64,000 nt of DNA from Setaria digitata (taxonomy: Eukaryota > Nematoda > Chromadorea > Rhabditida > Setariidae), in assembly GCA_003640385.1 (NCBI GenBank), contig RCAB01000109.1:98252-162251 (forward strand). Reading direction: 5' to 3'. The notes under the pieces are model-generated. The model was not told where the DNA came from. It worked only from the letters and a program-made list of their open reading frames with translations, and did no database searches. The translations under genes and the position numbers were made by a program. Each line of letters begins with the position of its first letter. The stretch's first letter is position 1. Shown here in pieces: positions 51,748 to 63,800 of the stretch.

Positions 51748-54497
51748 ATGCTGCAGTTACAGGACGGTGAGCGCAGTGGATGAGAAATGCGAGATCGAAA
51801 CCAGCAGAGGAAACAAAAATCATGGTTTGAATTCGACGTTTGATGAAGTCAGTAATGAAAGTTATGGTACTGCCAAGTGCATTATTCCATCAAATGCAAA
51901 CATTCTGTAAATAGCTCTTCTTATTCATTCTACTGTAGATACAGGTTGATAGGGTATAATGCTAAGATTGAACTGGATAATGGATTCAGGTGCTAGTATC
52001 CGTATTCCTCTAAATTAGTATATTTCTTTCAGTTTGTAGCAAAATTATTTCTCTGCACATCGTTGTTCTCATGTCCTATTTGTTCTGCTTTGACCGTGTG
52101 CAGAGTGATTTGCTTATTCTGTTCTGCTTATGAAATGAAAATCATAATGATCGACATTGATCCTTCACTTAGTTGTTACGATAGTTTCAGATATTCACAA
52201 AAAAAGCAAAACGTTTTTGAGCAATTAGAGCAGTGTTTGAGGACTGCGTGCTGCTGGAAAAAGCGGAAAGTTGGACAGATGAGACTTTCGAGACTTTTTG
52301 GTTCCTTTTTTTTTTGATTTCTACTGGGCCATAGTAAAAGATGTGTTTAATTTAACTTCTGCAAGGGTTAATAGCATCAAAAACTTCTGATATCAGCAAT
52401 GTTTGGGATCCTATTCTAATATTAAGAGAAGCTAAGTATTTGTCATTCTTTTCTTTTTTTTTATTTTCGTGACTTGCTTCAGGTGAAGGCGATATCGCAC
52501 TATCCTTCAGTGGCTGCGGATTTCTCGGTGTTTACCATTTTGGAGTCCTTCAAGGACTGAATCGGGATGGAAAGGTCATTTTCGTTGAGATTATTAATTC
52601 CCATGTTAATGTCGTTAACTTTTGTTAATATAAAATATCGAGGAATGATGCGAAAGACAAAATTGAATAAATTTCAGGCCCTAATGAAGCGGGTAAAACG
52701 TTGTGCTGGAACATCAGCAGGTTCTCTGGCAGCTGCTTTATGGACATTTCTACCTAACGACGCTGAGGTTACTTGAAATATGTCGACACTTATGATTTAG
52801 TTAGGATTCTGTTAAGAAGATATCTCTTACAAATTTTGTGTAATAATGATACTTAGAAAGCCGAGAAGTTTCGTTGTTAACAAAGAATTTTAAAATTACT
52901 ATACACAAAAATATTCACTATAATAACTGCAGTGAATTATTTTTCCATTCTAGAAGTGCTTAAATTCCTTTTAATGCATAGTTTGCAGCTACCGATTATT
53001 CCTTGTTCTTTTTTTTGCAGAAAGGTTTTATCGATGTGATCAAACTAGCTGCAGAAATACATTCATTACGATTTGGTGTATTGTCGCCAGATTTCGTACT
53101 GCACAAAAAATTGCAAAAAATTATAGATCTTTATATTCCGGTGAATATTTCAGATGCGCAAGATAGGCTTTATATATCTGTTACACATCAAAAGGTAAAA
53201 TTTTTTGACAGTAGAATATTTCATTTATTTGCTTACGTGCTTAGTGTTAAGAAACAAAGAATAGTGAGATGTCAGTATTTTTTTTTTATCATATGATATA
53301 ATTTCGTGTGCAACATACCATTCCCAAGCTGACTGAAATGTTCCAGATTTTGATTTTTTTTCCAGTTTTGAATTTAATATCATGTCTTGCCATAGTAATA
53401 TGAATTGTTATGGAAGCTTCAACTCTTTTCTTGAAGTAACACCTTTTTATCGTTTTTATGAAGTTTCGATATACCTCTTGAAATATGAAACTCTCCCATC
53501 AGATGCTAGCTAATTTGTTGTGATGAAACTGAGTCTTGAATGAAAGACTTTTACCGTTAAGCAGATGTTTTTACAGAATAATGTTAATAGACTAATTTCG
53601 CAGTTCATATCAAGGGATTATTTAATAGATTGTTTGTTGGCCAGTTGTTATATACCAATTTATTCGGGTTCTTCTCCTCCTACAATTAACGGTGATGTGA
53701 GTTGTCCACTTAATTTATTTGATTCATGACTTCATTAAACTCGCACAAATTTGAAAATAACACGGACCGCTATACCAAAGTTAATCTAACATAATTCATT
53801 GAATTTCTTCCTTTACTTTTGTTTTTTAGCAGTATATCGATGGTGGATTCACTAATAATTTGGCAACATTTGAAGATTTGCCAACCATTACTGTTTCTCC
53901 ATTTAGTGGGAATGCAGTTATTGCTCCAAATGATTATAATTCAGTGAAACCATTTCGCGAATGGCGCTTACGAGTTGGTACACAAGAGATGAAGGTTTAT
54001 GATAGTAACCTATGTTGTTAAATTTGTTCCTTTTTTCATAAAGGTTGTTTATTTTAATACCGTGAGAAGTCTAATAATGGTGCTTGAAGTTTTTAATACC
54101 AGTATTTGTTGTTTAACTATGATTATAATTCCATGTTTACACTCTTTTCATGTAGAACATGACTTAATTATTTGTTTTCATTTTCAAAGTTTTATAGCTG
54201 GTATTCCAAGACATGAAACTTATTTCTCATCAAATCAGTGTGTTAAGCACAGGGTCATTATTTGAAATTCATTTTAACATATTTTAAAGGTTTATTTGCA
54301 TAACTGATACATGGAAGCATTTTTTATACTAATCATTCTTTCAGGTCAATGTCCAAAATATGATTCGAGGAGCTCAAGCACTCTTCCCTCCAAGCCTTGA
54401 AATTCTAAAAAATTATTACGAAATGGGACAGAGAGATGCGATGAGGTTCTTGTTGGATGTTGGAGTTTTGGAACGGCAGGTGGGAGACGCTGTTTGA
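51748..54497 (+). CDS. PNPLA4: Patatin-like phospholipase, PNPLA4-type
   Basis: A Ser-Asp dyad lipase of the PNPLA family. Relatives hydrolyse triacylglycerol and move acyl groups to or from retinol at lipid droplets or membranes. Exons 51748-51766 (tentative), 52483-52574, 52678-52767, 53021-53194, 53577-53696, 53830-53994 and 54345-54497 give about 270 residues, close to the 253 of human PNPLA4 and far shorter than PNPLA2/ATGL. The Gly-rich oxyanion loop is GCGFLG (17-22), the nucleophile Ser50 is in GTSAG, and Asp169 is in YIDGG. Other family marks are RVKRCAGTSAGSLAA, TITVSPFSG and QALFPPS. No lipid-droplet C-terminal extension is present. Everything from 52483 is firm. Exon 1 (MLQLQDG) was chosen for its correct phase and good GTGAGC donor; a rival is a short MDS exon near 51974. 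The exon at 53830 has a TAGCAG acceptor, so Gln166 may be skipped. Confidence 0.9.
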
Positions 54498-55189
54498 TAT
54501 GACCAGCAGCTGAATTTGCACTTTTTGGCTCTTTTTTTTTTGCGCAGAAACTTGAGTTTTATATTTTCGCGTCATTGTTTTTACTTGGCTGTAAATGTTT
54601 AGATCTTTTTTTCATAAATACATGAAATTTAGTTATTTGTGGTAGAGAAAAGCTGTGAGTTGTTCCTGTATGGATTTTCACTCTTTATATACTATGTATA
54701 TTTTTTAATTATTTTCACTAGCGCACACCTATATTGTCAATTTCTGAGCTCAGATACATACTTTTTTTTTTCAAAATGTTGCTTTAAGTCGTTATTACAT
54801 TGCTGTTCTTATTTCTTTTGTGTCACATTTTATCCATTGCTCATGTCATGCTTTTGTATGTGCATTATATCACTGTATTAAATAACCTGTCGATAAATTT
54901 CTACTCATATATGTTGTTAGTATGTTACGCAATATAAAGGATATTTTTCCTCACTGTTCTTAGTTGTCATTGGTTTGGTGCTCTTGAGTAACTGAAAAAA
55001 ACTGAAAATTTAAATCTAGTTCATTGAAACCATATAAATCATGACTTGTAATTTTGGGTGATTAAGAATAGTTAATTTTTTGCTCAAGCAGTTGGTCCAA
55101 TTCTGTCACTGTAACTACATATTTTGTTACTCGTCTTCTTGTTCATTCACTTCAGGAATGTGCTTGCATGTGATTAGAGATGTGAGGTA
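54498..55189. other. Spacer between PNPLA4 and EBAG9
   Basis: T-rich sequence without an exon. It probably holds the PNPLA4 3' UTR. An ACTTCAG acceptor ends at 55155, 34 bases before the EBAG9 ATG, and could be a trans-splice site. With less than 0.7 kb between two same-strand genes, an operon is possible. Confidence 0.45.
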
Positions 55190-57284
55190 ATGTTCACAAT
55201 TCAAGTGCTCAAGAAAAGAGTGCTGTATATATTTCGTCTTGTTCTTGTCGTGCTTGGCAGGTTATGCTGCTGTTTTAAGCGAAGAAAAAATATTGGAGAA
55301 TTACCATACACAGTTGCTCATCAGAGCCCCCAAACCTTTTTGAAATCAGGTTATTTAGAAGATTTGTTAAGAAGAGGAGTAAAAGAAAAGGGGAGTGAAC
55401 AGAAAAGGAGCAAGTTTTCAGAGAAAAACAGACAGATTAGGCGTATTATACTGCTAACATCTAGGAAATACCATTCAGTTTTTTGCAGTACTGGATCTTT
55501 TCCCTCTTCCTCTGTTGATATCTGTGAAGCTATGCACCTAGTTCATTATTCAGAGGAAACCTTGTATGTACAAATGCTGTGTTTCAGTTGCAAATGAAGA
55601 ACAGTGGAAAGGATGGAGTGAAACCCCTTTTGTATCTTCAGTTGAAGACAAAATCATCGAGTACCGTCGTAAAAAAGCAGAACCAGAAGTAGTGACAGAA
55701 GAAAAAAATGAAACGGACTTTTTTAATGATATGCAACCGAAAGTTTTACAAACTCAGAGGGTTAGTTGCTTTACAAAATATTCAGTGAGTTCTTTAGACA
55801 TTAGAGCGAGGACGTGTTAACATTATTTCCATTAATTCCATCTAGTCATTTTCATGTGTAGCTTTTATAATTAGACGAATATTCATTCTGTGATTATTTA
55901 TAATTATTTTTGTTGTTTCCAAATTTTAGCAGGAATTTCCAGTTACCATTCAGGCCTACGTTGGCAATGTTGATGATACTGAAATTCGGAGCAGTAATTT
56001 ATTTGCTGTAAAAACAGATCAGATGCTGCCTTCCTATGTAAGTTATCTTCTTATAAGGAAGAAGAAGTTATCTTCTTATAAGGAAGAAAACTTCTTATAA
56101 GGAAGTTTTCCTTATAAAGTCTGTCAAGTTTAACAGCTTTGACTTTAAACGCTGTAAGTGCGTGCATTCCTCCAGCTTTTTTCCTTTCCATTTGTTCAGT
56201 TCGGTGAACTTGGTACTTTGGAAGATGGGAATGCATATGATGAGACTGAAGAATGGGACACTCAAATTGATATTGAAGGTGTTAACAATGTCTTACGTGA
56301 AGTAAGTAAATTTCAGTCACAGTAATATAGAAATTTTAAAAATTTCTCAGTTTTCCTCGATTTCTTCGTAAAGATCCAGCTTGGTTCATTTAAATATTTT
56401 GTTTTCATTTATCTGTTTGTGGTTTAATCGAGATATTGAAGATTTTGTAGAGCAGTACCGTATTTCATTTTAAAAACTAATTTTATAAAGGAAGAAATGC
56501 TTATACTGTTTTCTAATTTTATAAGAAGTATTATGGAAAGGAACGGCTTTTATTTTTGGTATATTTTGCGTTTTTGAGGTGCAGCAAATACAAATTCAAG
56601 TAGTACAATAGATCTGAAATTAAATTGAGACTTGAAATTAATTTCTTATGTAAATAAGAAATTATTAAGTTTCTTGCGTTGTTTGCCTTGAATTTTAAAT
56701 TTATCTCCAGGTATATTTCTTTTTTGTTTATTTGACAGAACGTTTCACGTTTTTACGTTTCAAAAACTTCAGATCCGTTTTTTATGGTTTGGGCGAATGC
56801 AATTTCGTTATTGTTTTTTTCTTTTTGAAATGTTTTTCGAATTGAATTTTGCTTTGGTTGTTTGTAAAATAATAACTAGAATTTAAATTCCGAAAAGATT
56901 TCGGGATTATATCATCACATTTGGTAGCACTATACTTTTTCAAAACTAGTTGCAATAATTTTATGATAATTTAGTCAGTCAAAAAAAAACTTCGAGAAAC
57001 AGGAGTTTTGAGCGATAACTCCTCTTGGGTATGATTCGAAACTGTTGTTCTTTTCTAGGATTTACATACAGCTGCCTTTTGATGCATGAAAACTGAAAAA
57101 AAAAAAAATTATCCACTGCTATGGTCTTAATTGGATCACTTTGAAATTAAACATTAGTTGTAGGCCCTTTGAACTTAATTTCTTGCAAACATACTCTTTT
57201 CAGCAGAGGGCTAAAGAAAGGCAAGAACGGCGTCTAGCAAGACAAATGGAGCAAGCAAAGCGGCTTGAGCGAAGGAAGCAGTGA
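55190..57284 (+). CDS. EBAG9: EBAG9 / RCAS1 homolog, Golgi-linked secretion regulator
   Basis: Vertebrate EBAG9 is a membrane-anchored Golgi and vesicle protein that dampens regulated secretion. Exons 55190-55349, 55588-55760, 55930-56037, 56200-56301 and 57204-57284 join in phase to 207 residues (human 213). Residues 7-35 form a short hydrophobic anchor with a Cys cluster and basic flank (LGRLCCCFKRRKN), as in the human N-terminus. Then come EEQWKGWSE (human VEEWTSWDE), DFFNDMQPKVLQTQR (human DYFKDMTPTIRKTQ), FGELGTLEDGNAYDETEEWD (human SELGDLDTWQENTNAWEEEE), and a basic coiled-coil tail (QRAKERQERRLARQMEQ). Acceptors at 55930 and 57204 are NAGNAG type, so one Gln at each may be optional. 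The intron at 56038 contains a tandem palindromic repeat. The 5' leader contains upstream ATGs. Confidence 0.94.
56040..56118. repeat. Tandem near-palindromic repeat in EBAG9 intron 3
   Basis: The unit CTTCTTATAAGGAAG, itself nearly self-complementary, occurs three times from about 56047 to 56105, followed by a partial copy (TTCCTTATAA). It begins directly after the GTAAGT donor at 56038. Confidence 0.85.
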
Positions 57285-57387
57285 AGTAGCATCCTCTTGT
57301 GGAACTAGCATTTTGTTCGTTTCGAATTTCTGAGAGAAAAGACCAGAACTAAGTTTACTTATTTTTCTTTAAAAATTTTAGCAGCTA

Positions 57388-57393
57388 AATAAA
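57388..57393 (+). terminator. Poly(A) signal of EBAG9
   Basis: A canonical AATAAA lies about 100 bases after the EBAG9 stop. Another AATAAA lies near 57783. Confidence 0.65.
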
Positions 57394-60300
57394 GATAATG
57401 TGGGATGGAATGGAAGAGGTATTCTATTCAGGCGAGATGCTTAGTTTTAATTACCGATTATACTCTCTTTTTTTATTTTATTTGTTGTCTTTCTCGAGTT
57501 TCTTCTTTTCCCAAATTTGTTTATGGTTATCAAGCTTGGTTGTGAGTTGACTTCAAGAAAACTTGTCGGCAGTGAATTTTTGTTTCAGGTTCCACTGATT
57601 AGTGAGAGTATATTAAAAAAGTTCAGGATGTTGATACATACAGCGCTGTCTGCTAGAATATCTAATTAGATTCAAACTTAATTGTGTATTGCTATTTATT
57701 AATTACGATTTATCCTATTGATCTACTTTGAAAGTAAATAGTCATGGGAATCGATATTTAAATTCTTATTTTACTGTTTATAATAAAGTTTCATTAAAAT
57801 CTCTATTATTCCTCACTTCCCCTGTCGCTGTATTGACCAATATATATCTGATTAATTGTTACACGTGAAAGGATCAACGCAGATACAATTTTTGCCTCAT
57901 ATAATTCAATTTAACATTCAGTCCCCTGATGGAAAGACTTAGTATGCTCGTGTAATTTGAAGTTTGCTGGCATTCATGTGCTATTTTTAATTATCACTTC
58001 TTCATGGCTTCTCCTTATATTCATTACTCATAATCCCGGTTGTATGTGCCTACTTCTTTGCTTAAACAGAGTATTGACATCCTGCAGATGTTAGATGTGC
58101 ATATAGAAGTGCCGACAAACGCGACTACGGAGCTGTTCAATTTATAAAGGCACAATTTGGCATGAAAGATGATCTCGATCTAGAGGAAAACCGATGAGGG
58201 GTTAGTTGCAGAGGACAACAGCATGAAGAAATGACAGCCAGTACTCCTGGCATAATGATAATGTTACAAATTATAGGAAATTCGGTGCCTTGAAACGCAC
58301 TATTTGTTTCATTAGAAGGAAAAGACCGTGTTCCCAGTTGCAATATTCATGTTACCAAAAAAGCTGAAATTGTGGCCTTCAATAAAGTTCTTCAGACTGA
58401 GACAAAGCTTTAATTTACAACACGTTTAGAGAATCGATATCAATATAGAATGAGAATCAAATTCACTTGTTGCCTTAGTAACTAATTAATGATCGTCCAC
58501 TTCTGCCACTGCATCATAGATTTTGAAATGTGAATGAAAATAATGCTTCAGTAATAATTAATAATTCTGCACTAAAATAATAGCAATGGGACAGACGAGC
58601 ATACATGTATAAATACTTTCTTTTACATAACAAATTCTCTCTATGTTAATCTTATTTTGACGAAAGAAATATGTTTTAGGTATAGCTCTAAGCAAAGGTT
58701 GAAGTCCTCCTTATTCAGTGCCATCTCATTTGTTATCTCCCCAAGTTTTTGGTGACAATTTTGATAGAAATGAATGGATGGCTCCGATTGAGGAGGGTTT
58801 TGTAGTTGTTTTGCGATGATTCATGAAGAGCCCAGATAGGCTCAAAAAAGATTTACAAGCATAGATACATATAAGAGAGACTGAGAAGCCCGAAACCTTC
58901 GAGTGCAAGTGCTAGTTCTCTGACCCATACTTCTTTTGTCCTATATCTTCAAATTACATCATCCCCATTCTTTTATTCATTTATGCTATTTAGCTTCGGA
59001 AAAGTAAAGACCTTAGGCTGGGCTAAGTTTTGCTATTGCTCGGTCATTTCCTTCTTCTTCCAGTATACTATTGACAAAGGCTTACTTTATTTCATTTTGC
59101 AAACCGGGGTATGAAATGAAATGTTATCTCTATAGTATATGGTTTTTCCCAATATATCGAAGTGAGGATCGGTTGCTAGATATAATGCTGACTGGCCACT
59201 GATGTCAATCCCTTCGCCAGTCTTGAAAATGACAAGATTTTCCTTTAACTATTGGAGTAATAATAATGCGCAAGACATTTCAATGGATAATTCTTATAGT
59301 TTGTTTTGTTATGAGGAGCATTGATACTCATCTCTTTCTCTTTTCTTCTTTTTCTTTTAATGCCAAAAGCCTGAGGAGAAAGCAGAGAGATTGGGCTAAA
59401 ATTGAAATAGGCTGAATTAAGTCGTGATACTCTCGAAATAAGCTGAACCAAATTAAGAATTTCAAGCAAATCAAGCTACATAAATCAAGTCTGGAATTAT
59501 CATTATTTGGTATATTACCAACTTCGAATAACATAGTGTTGGTTTATTAGTTGTAACTACTTTCATTATCATTTGAAAGTTTGAATTCAGTGGTGAAAGA
59601 AAGCCATTTAAATGTAATTTCATCACCTTACAATTTTCATCTTTCTGAACACTGTACTACCATTGGTTCAATTTTACGCAAATTTTTTCTAGATTAATTG
59701 GTAGCTGTTAAAAGAATTGTAACTATTCGTATAAATTCAAACGCTCACTTCACTTGACTTTATCCGAGAATTCGAAATTGATTAATTTAGCACACTGATG
59801 GTTCGTTCGAGATCCCCAGCTTCTAATTGTTTCGGTATTAAATTGGTCTTTAATTCAAGCTACTTTGATATGATACTTACAAGCCCTCCAAGTTTCCGAT
59901 GACTTAGATTGTAAGTTTTTAGTTCTGTAAGTCGCTTCAGGTTTCATTAGTAAGTATCTAAATGATTAATTACAGGATTATTTTCTCTCTCTCCTGTCTC
60001 TTCCCCACCCTTTCGATAGCTTTCGTTTCAAATGTGTGATTATAATTATGGAAAAGTACGGGAATGGAAGAAATGAACAAGCAAAAGCTCACTGAAATTC
60101 ATATCAAGAATGGCTACTGCTCACGCAAGATATCTGATACATCAATATATAAGCGCTCATTTCCTTCTTTCGAAAATTTTACTTTCAGTAATTATTTCAC
60201 CGATTTTTTGGCTCCTCGAGAATTAATATCTCAATTGTTTTTGATTTTTCGGCTTCTCAAAAACTACTAGTTTTTGCAAACTAGCATTAAATTTCTTTTC

Positions 60301-60718
60301 AAAACACTGATCATGAGATATTTAACAACAAACCGACTTATAGACCCAACACAAAGCTTCCTTTAATGTCGCATGTAGTTTTAAATGAATCGGTCGTTAT
60401 TCAAATCTATCTAATTATGCTTCTGCTTATTGATCGTTAAACCCTATAGCGATGTATGTTTTTGGATTGACAGAGCGACAGATGTGCTTTGATATTTCAA
60501 AGTACTAAAAGACGAAAAGGGCCTAAAAAACTCGGTAATAGTAGCAATCCCTGAAAATGTTAAGTAAACAGTGAAACAAAATGAGTTGTTAAATCTTTCG
60601 ATGAAAACTTTTGTTAATTCTTATGTTATCAAAAGTATAAGTACCAATTCAAAATTTCCATCGAATAAAATTTCACATCTCTGCTTCCAGGAAGATTCAA
60701 AATCTCACGAAGAATGAT
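57394..60718. other. Intergenic region between EBAG9 and the C1orf21-like gene
   Basis: No supported exon on either strand. Short frames at 58137-58343, 59245-59534 and 60064-60270 show no family and no splice partners. The right end carries a TGCTTCCAG acceptor ending at 60690, 28 bases before the next ATG. Confidence 0.5.
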
Positions 60719-62086
60719 ATGGGATGCCGCTTTTCGAAGACGAACAGTGCGGAAGTCGAACTTGATTCCGATGCTGTAGACGTAGCTTCCGGAACTGTAA
60801 ATCGACTATTACTAAGCAATACCGAATACTTCCTCGACTCCAAACCGATAGTGAAGTCAGATATTGCAGAATCGTTGAATTCAGCAGCAGTTTCCCTTGA
60901 CAGCAGTGTTAGTGAAATGATAACTTCAACGGATTCTGTTAAAAATGCTTATCCACTGGTACGACGAGATACGCCGGTCCGATCAACTTTCTCAAATCGA
61001 ATTACTGTCAGATCAAAGTAATCATAATTTTCTATAATTCTTAAATGTATAAAATCGTTTATTGAAATCAGAAGAGTGTCTATTTCCTTTCTTATAGTAC
61101 TTGTCATCTGATCAATTTCTTATTTTCACTTGTTTAATTATTCTTTGTTTTTGTCTTCTGATATCCTTTATATTGCGGAATCTATTCCATTCTACAAATA
61201 CGGGTCCCTACTTACACTTGCATTTTATCATCTTGTTAACACTCCGCTAAAGCGAACTTCACATTTATCGAATTTGCTTAGCAAATAATTCTGATGAGAA
61301 AAGAGTGCTAATGGATGTATATTTTAAAACCATTCAATGGCTACCAGCCTTAATTAAAATCAAATTTTGTATTGTTTTTGCCAACGTGTACTCTGAATAA
61401 TAAAAACAGAGGCGAGTAAATGTGAAAAGCCTTAACGACACCCTCTTTAAGTATTAATTTCAGGGTGTCATTGGATCCAGAAGTCCACGAATCCAATTCC
61501 TCCAATCCCGTTTATGTCAACAAACCAATAAAGTAATTGAAGTATTTAAATGAATTTTTCTCAATGACTTTCTGGCCTTTCTATTCTTAGAAAATACAAA
61601 TTTCGAATTAAAAATGTTTTGAGGGTTCCTATTTAAATGAAACTCTTTTAATAATTTTTAGGGAGATTGAAAGCGCCAGCCAAGCTGATTTTTTTCGAAT
61701 GCTCGATGAAAAAATTGCTCAAGTAATATTTTCTCTTAAACAAATGATTGGCCGTCTTGCCATGCCAAAACGATAGTAACTACGTAATGATATCATAAAA
61801 AGTAAATACTGTGAGGAGGCCTGATCATAAAGCATTTTAAAATGGTTTGTGATAAGTGGGAAAATCAAATTCAACTCAAAAGTTTGCTGCTCAGTGATTA
61901 TTTTTTTATCTAAAAAAAAGTGCAACAATGCAAAAGGGTTTGAGGCATAGAGCGAAATCGAAGCCTGACATATTTTTGCTGCAAACAAAACATTTGAGAA
62001 AGTACTTCTATTTTCTCTAACTTAAAGAAAAAAACAAACTGTTTCAGGGATCTGGTGATTTGATTGATTCTGATGCCGAAAAATGA
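60719..62086 (+). CDS. C1orf21: C1orf21-like small acylated protein
   Basis: Homolog of human C1orf21, a small conserved animal protein of unknown function (Pfam DUF4612, from memory). Exons 60719-61017, 61464-61532, 61662-61722 and 62048-62086 join in phase to 155 residues (human 121). It starts MGCRFSKTNS: Gly2 with Ser6 fits N-myristoylation and Cys3 fits palmitoylation, as in the human MGCASAK start, so membrane attachment is expected. The middle is Ser/Thr/Asp-rich and probably disordered. The signature lies at residues about 129-142, SQADFFRMLDEKIAQG, nearly identical to the human SQQEFFRMLDEKIEKG, followed by an acidic tail (DLIDSDAEK). The identification rests on both ends matching and the right order; the middle is unalignable by eye. 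Confidence 0.88.
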
Positions 62087-62105
62087 CATACCTTACACAT
62101 AAAAA

Positions 62106-62111
62106 AATAAA
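62106..62111 (+). terminator. Poly(A) signal of the C1orf21-like gene
   Basis: An AATAAA lies 20 bases after the stop codon. This implies a very short 3' UTR if it is used. Confidence 0.6.
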
Positions 62112-63800
62112 TATCCTTGGAAAATGTGAGAGAATGCAATCAAAATTAGGATTGCGACCTAAAAGGTTCTCATTGAATTCGTTGAATGTCTAGTTTGTCC
62201 CCATTTATCCTTTTTTTTTTTCGAGTACATGCTTCAATCACTTCTCCACTATGAAATTCAATCTCTTTCTAGATGAACAATTTCATAGTGTTGAATTTGT
62301 TTTTCAGCAAGTTTGGCAAGTCATTTTATCCCTTTATGTCCATTCTTCTGCCTTCGTTTTTTCCTATATTTTCGTCCACTTTTGATTATTATAAAATTAT
62401 AAGAATTTTGTAAATTTTCCGTTTTTTCTTCAATACCTACCAAGTCTGTCGGAAATTTTTACAAGAATCGAATCGCACCGAATGACAAACTAAAAATTCA
62501 TCACTGTTTTCCTATTTAAATAATTTATCACTATGAATATCATATTCGCTGTTTTTAATTATTCTTCTGTCAGATCTCCACCTTTTTTCAACTCCATCTT
62601 TCATTGAACCAATTAGTAGCAGACCGATAGATATATTCATCTGTTCTAGAATGCTCTTATGCCACTTTTTACACGATTATCACCGTTCCAGAATGTCTGC
62701 GATGTTGACATGAGTCATTTGCTTGTTGAAGATGACATCTCATAAAAGACAATTTGCGACAAAACATAGTCCAGTAAAATGTTCCTTCCACGACGAGTGA
62801 AAATGAGTTAGTATAGGAGAGAAGGTCACTTTTATACAAACAACTCGAAGCAACGATCGTTCGGAAATTTAGCAGTACTCGTTGGCAACTGGATGAACAG
62901 AAAGCTGCAAAGCAATGATGAAAACTCAAATGGACCAATGCCTTAGAAAGCTGAGAGGACACTATGAATCCATAGTAGAGAAGAAACTAACTGAACTAAG
63001 TTTTACACGAGCTTGATATGCAAATGTGTGGTGAAGAAGATGCATTTATCATGGAAACACAACAGTCGTCAAGGAAGGCTGCTTCTGCTTCTCCAGCTTT
63101 GTTTGATTATTTGCAACCTTTGGTGGAGTAACTTCTTAAAATTATTCGACTATAATGAATACCTTATTGCTGCTTATCATCGGCAATTAATTACAGCCCA
63201 TTATCATAAACACTTGCTGTTTTCTTTTTCTTTTGACTTCAGAAATATGAATGTTGTAAGAGGAAAAATGATGTTAAAAAATTCTTCTAAGTAAAACTCA
63301 GATTAACCAGTCATAGAATTAGAATCAAATACAGGACTTGCAACTCACTAAACAAAAATGTTATACTGAGTGCCGAAGATCTCGAATTGTCCATCACGTG
63401 CTTTCAAATCTTCTGCAAAGATGTAAATTTAGTCTAGTCATTTGTTTATATCTTTAAGATGCTAGTGACAAATTGCATTACAAATATAACTGGAAGACAA
63501 CTTGCTTGGGAAATTTTAAATGTTTGAATATCATGAACTACTGTCATTTATTTAATGCTGCTAAGATACCTAACAATTACAAACTAATCAATCATAAAAG
63601 TAATGATATGAACTATGGAAGCATCACACAAACACACGTTGAAACACACCTAAACCATCCGGTGGTCCTCAAACTTAATGCCAACTGAAGATTGCCGACT
63701 TTACAACCAGAGAAGTCTTTTCAGTATATAAGTTTATTTTTTTTTATGAATTTATTTTTTCTGGTCAACAGTGTAAAGAAAAATATTTGCATATTAAAAT
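62112..63800. other. AT-rich sequence without a supported gene
   Basis: Several 70-100 codon frames exist on both strands (62669-62962 minus, 63013-63294 plus, 63473-63688 plus). None shows a family, a signal for a start, or consistent splice partners. Confidence 0.5.

Noticed and set aside
53604..53696. Acceptor TTTCGCAG at 53603 as the start of the fourth firm PNPLA4 exon
   Set aside because: It would delete about nine residues that the family has; the acceptor TTTTTACAG ending at 53576 restores NNVNRLISQ in phase and fits PNPLA4.
52483..57284. One fused PNPLA-EBAG9 gene
   Set aside because: The lipase frame closes at 54497 where PNPLA4 proteins end, and 55190 starts a complete EBAG9 N-terminus; two genes explain both.
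59795..59825. TTCGAGATCC as a tRNA T-arm
   Set aside because: No matching acceptor stem, anticodon arm or D-arm could be found around it; no tRNA genes were found in the window by eye.
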